A stretch of 64,000 bases of DNA from Lactonifactor longoviformis DSM 17459 (GCF_900129135.1 NZ_FQVI01000015.1:38448-102447), one strand, 5' to 3'; positions 8,008-16,950 are shown, counted from the first letter of the stretch. Translations and numbers: made by a program. The notes: generated by a model from the letters alone, not told the origin.

Positions 8008-8212
8008 TTTGGGAAGAGAGAAAATAAAATATTTCTAGTTTACTATGTCAAAACTAGTGAAATTGATGCAGTTATCTTGTATAATGAATTGTAAAAACAA
8101 TGTTAAATCCATGTAAATGAAATGATACCCTCTTTTTTTCGAATCTAAGCCACGTAAAGTAAGGCGGTAATGCCAGGGCGGGAATTCGGAGAGCGGGCAT
8201 AGGAGAACTCAT

Positions 8213-9208
8213 ATGAATCAGGCAATGAAGAGCAGATGCGAATTATTTGTACAGAACAGAAATGAAATCCGTAGCCGTTTCGGCTGGGAGAGCAGTTATA
8301 TGTATCCACTGTCCGCAAGCATTTTTACAGGCAGAAATATGCCGGTCAATATTGAGCGGATGGAGGAATGCAAAAAGCTGTTAATGCAGGAGACAGGACC
8401 CTTCTCCAATTTTCGGGGTATCTCCAGGTTAGCGATTATATCTCTGCTGGCGGCAGATGCGGACCCGGAGAGGAGACTTAAAAACTCCCTGAGAGCTTAC
8501 GGGGAGTTAAAAAATGAATTCTATTCCTCCCCATATCTGCCTGTTACAGCGATTATTACAGCTGACATGGTCCAGCCGGAGGAATACAGCGAGGTTGCCC
8601 GGCGTACCAGGCGTATCTATGACCTTATGAAAAAAGAACATCCGCTTTTGACCTCCGGCGAGGACAGCAGTATGGCGGTACTGCTTGCCTTGTCTAATAA
8701 GGATGAAAGACTGGCGGTAGAAGAGATGGAAGAGTCTTACAAAGTACTTAGAGAACATTTTTTTTCCGGAAATGCCGTTCAGTCCCTGAGCCATGTGCTG
8801 ACTCTCGGAGAGGGAACTCCCGGGGCTAAATGCCGCAAATCTATTGAGCTTTTTGAAAAACTTAAATCCGCCGGCTGCAGATACGGTACAGGATATGAGC
8901 TGCCTACTCTGGGAATATTGGCCCTTTTGGATGCCGGAACCGAGCAGATAGCTTCAGAGGCTGCGGAGGTGAACGACTACCTGAAGACCCAGAAAGGTTT
9001 CGGGGCTTTTGGAATTGGAGCAAAACAGCGTGTGATGTATGCCGGAATGCTGGTTGCAGATGAACATATGACAGGGGAAACGAAAGCTCTGAATACAGCG
9101 GCAATAAGCGGAACCATTTCCATCATTGCTGCGCAGGAAGCGGCGCTGCTGGCTGCTATTGCGGCGAGCACTGCTGCCGCGTCCGCTTCATCCGGCGCAA
9201 GTGATTAG
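8213..9208 (+). CDS. DUF4003 family protein
   Basis: A soluble protein of 331 residues matching the DUF4003 pattern: a start region RFGWESSYMYPLSASIFTGR, a mid-part with two similar helical blocks, and an alanine-rich hydrophobic C-terminal tail (residues 300-325) that could form a membrane segment. No enzymatic motif is visible and no function is known for the family. The upstream 246-base gap contains a TATAAT at 8080-8085 and a 7-bp inverted repeat (8035-8041 with 8051-8057). The mRNA leader would be over 100 bases, with a GC-rich 3' half that has no recognised riboswitch. The start is supported by AGGAG before ATG. Confidence 0.8.
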   Translation: MNQAMKSRCELFVQNRNEIRSRFGWESSYMYPLSASIFTGRNMPVNIERMEECKKLLMQETGPFSNFRGISRLAIISLLAADADPERRLKNSLRAYGELKNEFYSSPYLPVTAIITADMVQPEEYSEVARRTRRIYDLMKKEHPLLTSGEDSSMAVLLALSNKDERLAVEEMEESYKVLREHFFSGNAVQSLSHVLTLGEGTPGAKCRKSIELFEKLKSAGCRYGTGYELPTLGILALLDAGTEQIASEAAEVNDYLKTQKGFGAFGIGAKQRVMYAGMLVADEHMTGETKALNTAAISGTISIIAAQEAALLAAIAASTAAASASSGASD

Positions 9209-9278
9209 GTAAAGAGGCCGATGATGACAGAATAAATCAAAAAACGGCCGGAAAAGCGTGATAGACAGGAGGTTATCT

Positions 9279-12200
9279 ATGAAAAAGAAAACGAAAACAG
9301 CAGTCTGTCTGCTGATACTCACATTGCTGTCAGGCAGCCTGTTATCGCCTGTCTGTACATCAGCCGCCTCCCGGAAGGAGGAAGTCAGAGAATTTGCTAA
9401 TCTGGTTGTATTTGTACAGTTTGAACCTCTCACTGAAAAGAACTTTGTAAAAGATAAAGCCGAAGAAATATTTAAACTGTGGGAGGATCCGGGATACGGC
9501 ACTTCTCTCTCCAGTTACCTTACTGAGATTTCTTACGGAAAATTCCAGGTACATAATATTTTTCCCCAGTATGACGGCGGCTCTTTTACTCCTTATGTGA
9601 TTCCGCCGGAGTCGTCTTCTGATGAATATTCTCTGGTTGATTATGTAATCAATCAGATCCAGACATCAGAGGCTCTGGATTACGATGGGGACGGAACGGT
9701 GGACAATCTGGTAATTGTGGCAGATAAGCCCTTTTCTGATGATCGGGGGAACCCTTTTTATTCCCACAAGGCTAATTATGACGGCAGCGGGACCATCGGA
9801 GGAAAGGAAGTCTTTTCTTACAATATGCTGAACGGATACAGTGTATTTGAGGACAGCATAAGCAGGGAGGGCGTTATCTGCCACGAATTTCTGCACTCCA
9901 TAGGATTTCCCGACTTATACAGAGACAGTGCGTCAGATGACAGTCCGGTGGGTACCTGGGATCTTATGGCAAGCTCTTCCATCTATCTTCAGTATCCGCT
10001 TGCTTACCTGCGCCAGTCTGTCGCCGGCTGGACGCAAATAGATACTATTACGGAATCTGCACAGGGATTGATTTTGGACACCCAGACAAATGCGGAAGGA
10101 ACTCATGCATATATTCTGAAGTCCCCTCTTTCCTCCAACGAATTTTTTGTGGTGGAATACAGGAAAAAGCCGGTTTATGATTTCAGCAGCAAGCCTTTGG
10201 ATATTAAGATTCCTGGAAGCGGACTGATTATCTACCGCGTAAATACCAAGGTTGCCGGTCTGACAAATTTTGCTTCCAGGGATGACGGTGTCTACATTTT
10301 TCGGCCGGGCGTGACAGATGAACAGTATTGTTCCAAAGATCTCAGTCAGTCTTTTCTGTCTGCGGCTCCGGAGATAAACCGCACGTCCTTTGGATCTGCC
10401 GATTTTACAAGAACCATTGCAGACAATACGCCGGAAGAAAGTATAATAAGCTTTTCGGATGGAAGTAATTCAGGAATTGTAATAAAAAATGTGAGTGCCG
10501 GAGGGGGAGAGAGCATTACCTTTGACGTTGAATTCGGGGACCCCGGGGAACTGGAGCTGTGGGACACCTGCGGCATGGATACAGATTTCGCTTTCACCTC
10601 CCAGCTCTCTGCCGCTATTCATTCATCCGATGATATCTATGCTGTCCATGACGATGAAGAAACTGTGTATCTGTCCCATTGGGATAATAGCAGCTGGAGC
10701 AAAGCCGCTCCCGGACTCCAGGCGGCCGCAGCCGGAAGCGAACGGCTGTTATTTTACAGGGATATCCCCTGCATATTGTATACCAGCCAGAGGGACGGAA
10801 GCAGCACCCTTTTTGCTGCTATGTTCATAAATGGCAGCTGGGAAACTATACCATTAGCGTCCAACGTATATAACAGAGACTACCAGGCCGCTGCCGCCGG
10901 AGACAGTCTATACATTTCCTATACGGATACGCTGGAGGAAACCCCGGATCTGAAGCTAATAAGATTTCAGCCCGAAAGCAGAGAGGTTATCTCTGTAAGT
11001 CTGGGGGAGAGATATAATCCATCCATACAGGCGGAGGGTGACACCGCATATCTGGCGGCCCGCTCTTTTCCGGACAACCAGATTTCTGTATATAAAATAG
11101 CAGGTGATACATCTATAGAAGAACTGCCGGCACCTGAAGCTGCATCCAGTATCTTTGCGGTTTCTCCTGGGGAGGAAGGGTCGGTTTACCTCTGTGCGGC
11201 TATTGACGGCGGAGATGGACAGACACTTCAGGCATACCGGTTTTCTGAAGGAAACTGGTATGCGGCAGGTGATTTTGCAATGACAGCACGTGGAATCGTT
11301 TGTGATTTGACGGTGGCCGGAGGGATTCCGTATGCGGCAGTTATGCAGGCTTCCTCTGGTGAGAGCTGCAAAGTCTCCGTGTATCGGTATAAGGATGCTG
11401 TATGGGAACCCTTTGGAGGCGCGGTGGATCGTTCGGTAGATACCGCCTCTTATCCTGAGGTCGCTCTTCATACAGATAATGAATATATCTATATAGCATA
11501 TACCAATTATCCCGGCGCTTTTTTGAAAAAAAAGAAACTGGAGGAGTCTTCCGGCACAGACGTACCGGATCCCACGGAGAATCCAGTGGTGAGGATTACC
11601 TGCATTCCTCCGGCCAAAAGGCAATATGAGACAGGGGAACAGCTGGATACATCAGGGATGGCAGTACAGGCAGTTCTGGCGGATAATACAGTCATGGCTC
11701 TGAATGATTCCCAGTATCGAATCTCAGGCTTTGACTCTTCCCGCACAGGCAGTCAAACCATAAAAGTTTCTTACAGTGAAAATATATACTGTTATTTTAC
11801 TGTGAGTATTGCTGAAAAGACAGTGGTTCCGCCTCCTGCAAAAAAAGAGGGATGGGTACAAAACAGTGAGGGCTGGAGGTATCTGTATGCGGACGGTACG
11901 TATCCTATTTCCCGCTGGGCGCTGATTGAAGACCGATGGTATTATTTTAATAATCGCGGCTGCAGGCAAACCGGGTGGCTGAAGCTAGGGAACACCTGGT
12001 ATTACCTGAAGGAGAGCGGAGCAATGGCCACGGGCTGGCTGAAGCTAGGGAACACCTGGTATTACCTGAAAGAAAGCGGAGCGATGGCCACGGGCTGGCT
12101 GAAGCTAGGGAACACCTGGTATTACCTGAAAGAGAGCGGAGCGATGGCCACGGGCTGGCTGAAGCTAGGGAACACCTGGTATTACCTGAAAGGAAGCGGA

Positions 12201-12458
12201 GCAATGGCCACAGGCTGGCTGAAGCTAGGGAACACCTGGTATTACCTGAAAGGAAGCGGAGCAATGGCCACGGGCTGGCTGAAGCTAGGGAACACCTGGT
12301 ATTACCTGAAAGGAAGCGGAGCGATGGCCGCAGGCTGGCTGAAGCTTGGAAGTACCTGGTATTACCTGAAGGAGAGCGGAGCAATGGCCACAGGCTGGTT
12401 ACAGATTGGAAAAAGCCGTTATTATTTTAATGCCGGAGGTGCCTGGATTCCAAGGTGA
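9279..12458 (+). CDS. Secreted M6-family metalloprotease with wall-binding repeats
   Basis: A protein of 1059 residues. Residues 1-31 form a signal peptide (KKK, then a hydrophobic run, then SAA). The catalytic domain carries the zinc motif HEFLHSIGFPD (H202, E203, H206) followed by a Met-turn GTWDLMASS, as in M6 (immune inhibitor A-like) peptidases. A beta-rich middle part with no recognised motif follows, then an Ig-like domain (about 768-846). Finally there are cell-wall (choline/glucan-type) binding repeats: seven near-identical 20-residue units beginning GWLKLGNTWYYL, flanked by degenerate ones. It is probably an extracellular protease held at the cell surface; the substrate is unknown. 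The ATG at 9279 has AGGAGG; the earlier GTG lacks one. Confidence 0.92.
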   Translation: MKKKTKTAVCLLILTLLSGSLLSPVCTSAASRKEEVREFANLVVFVQFEPLTEKNFVKDKAEEIFKLWEDPGYGTSLSSYLTEISYGKFQVHNIFPQYDGGSFTPYVIPPESSSDEYSLVDYVINQIQTSEALDYDGDGTVDNLVIVADKPFSDDRGNPFYSHKANYDGSGTIGGKEVFSYNMLNGYSVFEDSISREGVICHEFLHSIGFPDLYRDSASDDSPVGTWDLMASSSIYLQYPLAYLRQSVAGWTQIDTITESAQGLILDTQTNAEGTHAYILKSPLSSNEFFVVEYRKKPVYDFSSKPLDIKIPGSGLIIYRVNTKVAGLTNFASRDDGVYIFRPGVTDEQYCSKDLSQSFLSAAPEINRTSFGSADFTRTIADNTPEESIISFSDGSNSGIVIKNVSAGGGESITFDVEFGDPGELELWDTCGMDTDFAFTSQLSAAIHSSDDIYAVHDDEETVYLSHWDNSSWSKAAPGLQAAAAGSERLLFYRDIPCILYTSQRDGSSTLFAAMFINGSWETIPLASNVYNRDYQAAAAGDSLYISYTDTLEETPDLKLIRFQPESREVISVSLGERYNPSIQAEGDTAYLAARSFPDNQISVYKIAGDTSIEELPAPEAASSIFAVSPGEEGSVYLCAAIDGGDGQTLQAYRFSEGNWYAAGDFAMTARGIVCDLTVAGGIPYAAVMQASSGESCKVSVYRYKDAVWEPFGGAVDRSVDTASYPEVALHTDNEYIYIAYTNYPGAFLKKKKLEESSGTDVPDPTENPVVRITCIPPAKRQYETGEQLDTSGMAVQAVLADNTVMALNDSQYRISGFDSSRTGSQTIKVSYSENIYCYFTVSIAEKTVVPPPAKKEGWVQNSEGWRYLYADGTYPISRWALIEDRWYYFNNRGCRQTGWLKLGNTWYYLKESGAMATGWLKLGNTWYYLKESGAMATGWLKLGNTWYYLKESGAMATGWLKLGNTWYYLKGSGAMATGWLKLGNTWYYLKGSGAMATGWLKLGNTWYYLKGSGAMAAGWLKLGSTWYYLKESGAMATGWLQIGKSRYYFNAGGAWIPR
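11973..12392 (+). repeat. Seven 60-bp in-frame tandem repeats
   Basis: Seven consecutive 60-bp units (11973, 12033, 12093, 12153, 12213, 12273, 12333) encode 20-residue wall-binding modules. Units 1-6 share an identical core (GCTAGGGAACACCTGGTATT) and differ mainly at the codons for Glu/Gly in 'LKESG/LKGSG' and at silent sites. Unit 7 carries GCTTGGAAGTACC instead. Such uniformity at silent positions points to recent duplication or gene conversion. Confidence 0.95.
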
Positions 12459-12467
12459 ACCTCCGGC
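12432..12467 (+). other. Hairpin across the M6 protease stop codon
   Basis: A 9-bp perfect stem (GCCGGAGGT at 12432-12440 with its complement at 12459-12467) encloses the last codons and stop. It has no T-tract, so it may stabilise the 3' end rather than terminate. A TATAAT lies downstream at 12505-12510 and could serve the next gene. Confidence 0.4.
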
Positions 12468-12562
12468 TGTATGCCGGCCGTACTTTACAGCGGCTGTTCC
12501 GGATTATAATACCTGGTCAGGAGCTGTGAAATGCGGCAATTCTTGTTAAAACTAAGGAGAAA

Positions 12563-14203
12563 ATGATGGAATTACTTTTGACGTTATTAGGCGGACTTGG
12601 TCTGTTTTTATTTGGTATGAATTTTATGAGCCAGGGGCTGCAGAAGGCAGCCGGGGCAAAACTAAGGAATATACTGGAGGCCATGACCAAGAATAAAATG
12701 ATAGCGGTTTTTTTTGGCGCACTTTTTACTGCAATTATCCAGTCCTCAGGAGCAACTACGGTTATGGTTGTCAGCTTTGTCAACGCCGGAATCATGTCGC
12801 TTGCTCAGTCTGTGGGAATCATCTTTGGCGCAAATATCGGTACAACTATCACTTCTCAGCTGGTTGCTTTTAATCTCACAGGGGTTGCCCCATTTATCTT
12901 GTTTGTAGGCGCCGTATTTATGATGTTCGGCAGAAAACCCATGGTAAAAAAAATAGGGGAAGTTATTCTGGGATTCGGGGCACTGTTTATGGGGATCAGT
13001 ATGATGAAGGATGCTATGGCAGGACTTAGACAGTATCAGACGGTACTGCAGGTCCTTGGCAGCCTGGATAACCCGCTGCTTGGGATTCTGCTGGGCACTG
13101 TTCTGACTGTGATTGTGCAGAGCTCTTCTGTAACGGTAAGTATTCTGCTTCTAATGGCAAGCCAGGGACTAGTGGGACTCCCAGTATGTTTTTATGTGAT
13201 TTTAGGCTGTAATATCGGCTCCTGTACGCCGGCGGTCCTGGCCTGTCTGGAAGCAAAAAAAGATGCCCAGAGGGCGGCACTCATTCATGTATTATTCAAT
13301 GTCTTCGGCATGATTATTATCGGGGGGCTGCTTGTCTTTGGCATGCAGTATTTTGAACCTTTTATCCTGAAAATTTCGGGTTCCGATGTGGGAAGATGCG
13401 TGGCAAATGCAGATACTTTTTATAAGACCTTTCAGACACTTTTGTTTTTGCCCCTCTCCACGCAGTTTGTGAAGCTGACAAAACGGCTGATTCCCGGCGA
13501 AGATAAGGAGAGCGAGGGCTATCAGCTTCTTTACATCGGAAAGCAGAATATCTTTTCTCCGTCTACTGCCGTGGTAGAGACGACACAGGAAATTGAGCGT
13601 ATGGCAGTTCTCACCAAGGGGAATCTCAGCCTTTCCATGGAAGCTTTTTTTGACGGAAATGAAGACAAGATCAGCAGGGTATATGAAACGGAAAAGCAGA
13701 TAGACTTTTTAAGCCGGGAAATTACGGATTATCTGGTGCGCATCAATCAGCTGCAGCTGCCGGTGGCAGATGCTGAGCGGATCGGAGGATTGTTTCATGT
13801 GGTCAGTGATATTGAACGGATTGGGGACCATGCGGAAAATATTGCAGATGCGGCGGTAAAATGCAGAGAAGACGGCATTACATTTACCGAGAAGGGAGAG
13901 AAGGAAATTCTGGTAATGCACGGGAAGGCCATGGAGATTCTGGAAAAGTCTATGGAAATGTTTACTTCTTTGGATCCCAGGAATCTTCCCGATATTCTGG
14001 AGCTTGAGGACAGCATTGATCATATGGAGCGGGAGCTGCAGGAGAACCATGTAAGGCGGATGGCGAAGGGAACCTGTTCTCCCATGGCGGGTATTATTTT
14101 CACGGATCTGGTGACCGGCCTGGAGCGTGTGGCCGATCATGCAACTAATATTGCTTTTTCTATCCTGGAAAAAGACCCGGAGGAAGAGAAGCAGTACATA
14201 TAA
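12563..14203 (+). CDS. Na/Pi-cotransporter family protein with PhoU domain
   Basis: A protein of 546 residues. The membrane part has two inverted Na/Pi repeats, each with the signature QSS: 'IIQSSGATTVMVVSFVNAG' near residue 53 and 'VIVQSSSVTVSILLLMA' near residue 184, each followed by further hydrophobic helices. From about residue 330 a soluble PhoU-like helical domain follows (for example FHVVSDIERIGDHAENIAD and a second copy LVTGLERVADHATNIAF). The family imports phosphate with sodium; the PhoU part is thought to regulate it. The gene sits alone with AAGGAG before ATG. It ends only 10 bases from a convergent gene, and no terminator is visible in between. Confidence 0.92.
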   Translation: MMELLLTLLGGLGLFLFGMNFMSQGLQKAAGAKLRNILEAMTKNKMIAVFFGALFTAIIQSSGATTVMVVSFVNAGIMSLAQSVGIIFGANIGTTITSQLVAFNLTGVAPFILFVGAVFMMFGRKPMVKKIGEVILGFGALFMGISMMKDAMAGLRQYQTVLQVLGSLDNPLLGILLGTVLTVIVQSSSVTVSILLLMASQGLVGLPVCFYVILGCNIGSCTPAVLACLEAKKDAQRAALIHVLFNVFGMIIIGGLLVFGMQYFEPFILKISGSDVGRCVANADTFYKTFQTLLFLPLSTQFVKLTKRLIPGEDKESEGYQLLYIGKQNIFSPSTAVVETTQEIERMAVLTKGNLSLSMEAFFDGNEDKISRVYETEKQIDFLSREITDYLVRINQLQLPVADAERIGGLFHVVSDIERIGDHAENIADAAVKCREDGITFTEKGEKEILVMHGKAMEILEKSMEMFTSLDPRNLPDILELEDSIDHMERELQENHVRRMAKGTCSPMAGIIFTDLVTGLERVADHATNIAFSILEKDPEEEKQYI

Positions 14204-14213
14204 GGTTACAGGA

Positions 14214-15389
14214 TTAACGGGACCTGTTCATCACTTCGCAGACGGTATCTGCTGCTTTCGCAGCCCCGCCTGCCCGGGAGAAGCTGTCTGCCAGTTTTTG
14301 TGCACAGACTTTGAACCGGTCATTGCCAAGCACTTCCCGGACAGCGCTTTTCAGATCTTCAGAACGGGAGTGTTTCAGAGGAATGCCGGCCCCGGCAGCG
14401 GCAGCCTGGGCTGCCACAAGGCGCTGTTTCTCCTGCTGCGGGCAGAGCACCATAGGGACTCCGTAGTACAGACTCTCGTTTACGCTGTTCATGCCGCAGT
14501 GGGTAATAAAGACATCGGTATTCTGCAGAACCCGGATCTGATCTACGCTCCGAAAAATATGGAAGTGTTCCGGAACCTGGTAAAAAGAGGAGATATCTGT
14601 TTTTTCGCCCACAGACATCACTATGTCCAGATTTTCTTTGCGAAACGCCTCAATACAGTTTTGATAGAATCGCCGGTTCCTATTATTCACGGTACCTAAG
14701 GAGATATAGACACGCTGTCTTGTTCTGTTGTCGGGAGGGACGGAGATATGGTCAATGGAAGGTCCCACAAAGGCATACCGTTGGGAAAAGAGTTCTGCCA
14801 TGGGCTGGAATTCTTTTGAGGTATAGACAATGGTGTCTGTATGGTTGTCGTTCTGTATGATGGAGATAAAATTCTCAATGGGGAATCCATTCCGGCGCAG
14901 CTGGGAAATTTTCCGGTTGATCCGGGGCATTCCGGTCAGAAGGCGCAGGGTTTCCGGCAGAGTTCCCTTCATCAGCTTGGCTGTATGTTCATTGAAGGCA
15001 AAGGTTGTGGTAGAGCACACCCAGGGAATGGCAAGCTTCCTGGCAAACAATTTTCCCCAGAAACACAGGGAATCAGTTACAATACAGTCAGGAGCTATAT
15101 GGGTGAGCTCCCGGCAGACTTGTTCATTCAGAGCTATAGTAGTGTCGGCGACCATCTCGATAAGGGCAGCAAAATCTTTTCCGATCTTTTTTTCGTCGGA
15201 GGACTTCAGCTCGGGCAAAGCATGATCACAGGGGATAAAATGGGCTCCTGTATCCTCAATTTTTTCCCGGAAAGGTGCAAAAGAATAATACCATACCTCG
15301 TGTCCCCGTTTTACCAGCTCCCGCACAACTGCTATGGTGGGGTTGGTATGTCCGTAAGCCGGAATACAAAAATATACTACTTTTCCCAT
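14214..15389 (-). CDS. UGT-type glycosyltransferase (macrolide glycosyltransferase-like)
   Basis: A GT-B glycosyltransferase of 391 residues. The N-terminus VYFCIPAYGHTNPTIAVVRELVKRGHEV and the C-terminal donor site FITHCGMNSVNESLYYGVPMV are the MGT/UGT signature (GT1 family). These enzymes move sugars from UDP-sugars to hydrophobic acceptors; bacterial relatives inactivate macrolides or glycosylate lipids and polyketides. The acceptor here is unknown. It directly follows, without a gap, a HTH-AbrB regulator gene with the Shine-Dalgarno GGAGG inside that gene's end, so the two form an operon. The operon is divergent from a MerR-type gene with a likely ligand-binding domain. Confidence 0.88.
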   Translation of the reverse strand: MGKVVYFCIPAYGHTNPTIAVVRELVKRGHEVWYYSFAPFREKIEDTGAHFIPCDHALPELKSSDEKKIGKDFAALIEMVADTTIALNEQVCRELTHIAPDCIVTDSLCFWGKLFARKLAIPWVCSTTTFAFNEHTAKLMKGTLPETLRLLTGMPRINRKISQLRRNGFPIENFISIIQNDNHTDTIVYTSKEFQPMAELFSQRYAFVGPSIDHISVPPDNRTRQRVYISLGTVNNRNRRFYQNCIEAFRKENLDIVMSVGEKTDISSFYQVPEHFHIFRSVDQIRVLQNTDVFITHCGMNSVNESLYYGVPMVLCPQQEKQRLVAAQAAAAGAGIPLKHSRSEDLKSAVREVLGNDRFKVCAQKLADSFSRAGGAAKAADTVCEVMNRSR

Positions 15390-15839
15390 CTATGTTTCCT
15401 CCTCTGTGATATCGCTGCACGCAACCCCCATCCTGCCTACGAATTTCATCAGCTCTCTCTGATGGACAATGCCCAGTCCCCGTTCTTCATCGCCCAGTAT
15501 TAAGAGTTGATCTTCCGGACGGATGTGAAAGATTTCTCTGGCTTTTTTGGGTATTACGATTTGGCCTCTCTCCCCTACTGTGACAGCTCCGAAAAAATAT
15601 TTTCCTTTCATGGGAATCACAAGGCCGGAGTCTTCTTCCGAATGGTGAACGAGGTTATCAATTGTGACTCCGAATATTTCCGCCAGTTTTGCACAGCTTA
15701 TCATATCAGGCATAGATTCCCCTGATTCCCACTTGGCCACTGACTGTCTGGAGACGGAGAGCATTTCCGCAACCTCCTCCTGGGTATATTGATGCAGTTT
15801 TCTTAATCTATTTAGATTGGTTCCAATCATATTTTTCAT
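15390..15839 (-). CDS. HTH (XRE) + AbrB/SpoVT domain regulator
   Basis: A protein of 149 residues. Residues 1-60 hold an XRE-type helix-turn-helix (YTQEEVAEMLSVSRQSVAKWESGES). Residues about 90-130 hold an AbrB-type swapped-hairpin DNA-binding or dimerisation domain (GAVTVGERGQIVIPKKAREIF). The combination makes a two-DNA-contact regulator. The start is uncertain because four ATG codons lie close together; 15839 is taken with AAAGG upstream, and 15857 is the alternative. It is the promoter-proximal gene of the glycosyltransferase operon and is divergent from the MerR gene. It likely controls the operon and possibly itself. Confidence 0.82.
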   Translation of the reverse strand: MKNMIGTNLNRLRKLHQYTQEEVAEMLSVSRQSVAKWESGESMPDMISCAKLAEIFGVTIDNLVHHSEEDSGLVIPMKGKYFFGAVTVGERGQIVIPKKAREIFHIRPEDQLLILGDEERGLGIVHQRELMKFVGRMGVACSDITEEET

Positions 15840-15866
15840 ATTTATCATGCCTTTCATTTTTCCTAC

Positions 15867-15895
15867 ATTGTAGTTCTTTTTTGATTTAATGTCTA
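15867..15895 (-). promoter_or_regulatory. Promoter of the HTH-AbrB/glycosyltransferase operon
   Basis: On the minus strand TAGACA (15895-15890) and TACAAT (15872-15867) are 17 bp apart, 10-30 bases before the candidate starts. An imperfect AACATTGATGTT dyad lies just upstream near 15909-15920, a candidate operator. Confidence 0.6.
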
Positions 15896-15927
15896 TCAAC
15901 GAATGATAACATTGATGTTATTTCCAG

Positions 15928-15958
15928 TTGACTCTCTCACAGTGTTATACTCTATACT
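15928..15958 (+). promoter_or_regulatory. MerR-type promoter with 19-bp spacer and dyad
   Basis: TTGACT (15928-15933) and TATACT (15953-15958) are 19 bp apart, the over-long spacing that MerR-family activators correct by twisting DNA. A dyad CTCAC-A-GT (15936-15943) with AC-A-GTGAG (15960-15967) spans the spacer and -10 region and is a candidate operator. Its centre is shifted towards the -10 box, so autoregulation is likely but the geometry needs testing. Confidence 0.75.
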
Positions 15959-15998
15959 GACAGTGAGCTCAAAAACACATATATGTGGAGGTAGAAAC

Positions 15999-16817
15999 AT
16001 GCTGAAAATAGGAGATTTTTCAAAACTGTCAAGGATAAGTATACGGATGCTGCGCCATTACGATCAGATAGGCCTTCTGACCCCTGCCAGTACAGACCAA
16101 TTTACCGGTTATCGCTATTACAGCGAGACACAGCTTCCTGTGGCCGGCCGGATTGCGGCACTGAAGGATATGGGATTTGGCCTCACTGCCATTGCAGAGC
16201 TGCTGAAGAATTACCATGATCCAGAGGCGCTGAAGCAATATCTGGAGATAAAGCAGCTTGAAGTGCAGGAACAGGCAGAAGAGGCAAAGCGCCGTCTGCA
16301 GCTCCTTGATGCAGCCATTAGGAGGCTGGGAAAGGATGAACTTATGATGAATTATGATGTGACAAAAAAAATAATGCCGAAGAGATATGTAGCAAGCGTG
16401 AGAATGGTAATACCTGCGTATCATCAGGAACATATTTTGTGGAATACCTTATACAAAGAGACTGCTTCCATGAATCTCCAGGAAGAGGAGCCCTGCTGCG
16501 GCCTTGCCCTGTTTCACGACGAAGGATTCAGTGACGGAGAGGTGGATGTAGAAATACAGCTTCAGGTAAAGGGAAACTATAAAGATACCGAACATGTGAA
16601 ATTCAAAACAGTGGATGTCTTTGAAATTGCATCCGCCACTTATCAGGGGAGCTACGAAAAAATCACAGAGGTGAATGAAGCTGTGGCTAAATGGCTGTGC
16701 GACAACGGATATGAGATCAGCGGGCCTTCTTTCTGCATCTACCATGTAAGTCCCGCACAGACGCAGAATCCGGAAGAATTGGTCACAGAGGTCTGCTATC
16801 CCATCCAGCAAAAATAA
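15999..16817 (+). CDS. MerR-family regulator with GyrI-like ligand-binding domain
   Basis: A protein of 272 residues. The N-terminal MerR winged helix is plain: KIGDFSKLSRISIRMLRHYDQIGLLTP, then TGYRYYSETQL, and a coiled linker (residues 75-115). The C-terminal half (KKIMPKRYVASVRMVIPAYHQ... to FCIYHVSP) resembles the GyrI/AraC-effector-binding fold found in BmrR-type multidrug sensors. It probably binds an amphipathic compound and activates its own 19-bp-spacer promoter and perhaps neighbours. The ATG at 15999 has GGAGG upstream. The opposite-facing glycosyltransferase operon is a natural target. Confidence 0.88.
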   Translation: MLKIGDFSKLSRISIRMLRHYDQIGLLTPASTDQFTGYRYYSETQLPVAGRIAALKDMGFGLTAIAELLKNYHDPEALKQYLEIKQLEVQEQAEEAKRRLQLLDAAIRRLGKDELMMNYDVTKKIMPKRYVASVRMVIPAYHQEHILWNTLYKETASMNLQEEEPCCGLALFHDEGFSDGEVDVEIQLQVKGNYKDTEHVKFKTVDVFEIASATYQGSYEKITEVNEAVAKWLCDNGYEISGPSFCIYHVSPAQTQNPEELVTEVCYPIQQK

Positions 16818-16874
16818 TACTCTGACATTAGTGTCCTGTCCGAACAGTTCCGGGGCATACACTTTAAAATTCAG

Positions 16875-16935
16875 GGCAAGCTATCTCTGAGGAGTGACAT
16901 CCCGCAGAGTACTTGCCGGCTATTGCCCGGGCAAT
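16875..16935 (+). promoter_or_regulatory. Structured leader of the NuoE-like gene
   Basis: Two structures precede the Shine-Dalgarno site: a nested hairpin (GGCAAG 16875-16880 with CTTGCC 16912-16917, CTCTG 16885-16889 with CAGAG 16905-16909, and an inner GGA/TCC), then a perfect 14-bp palindrome ATTGCCCGGGCAAT (16922-16935). The GGCAA and TTGCC parts of both elements could pair alternatively, which would let the leader switch shape. No known riboswitch class was recognised. Confidence 0.5.
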
Positions 16936-16950
16936 GACAGGAGAATGATA

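Noticed and set aside
8086..8212. Known riboswitch (c-di-GMP or ZTP type) in the DUF4003 leader
   Set aside because: GC-rich motifs are present but the conserved core of neither class can be traced.
11973..12392. CRISPR-like array
   Set aside because: Units are contiguous, in frame with a wall-binding protein, and have no unique spacers.
11947..12430. Long ORFs in other frames and on the minus strand over the repeats
   Set aside because: They repeat with the same 60-bp period as the true M6 frame and exist only because the repeats lack stops in several frames.
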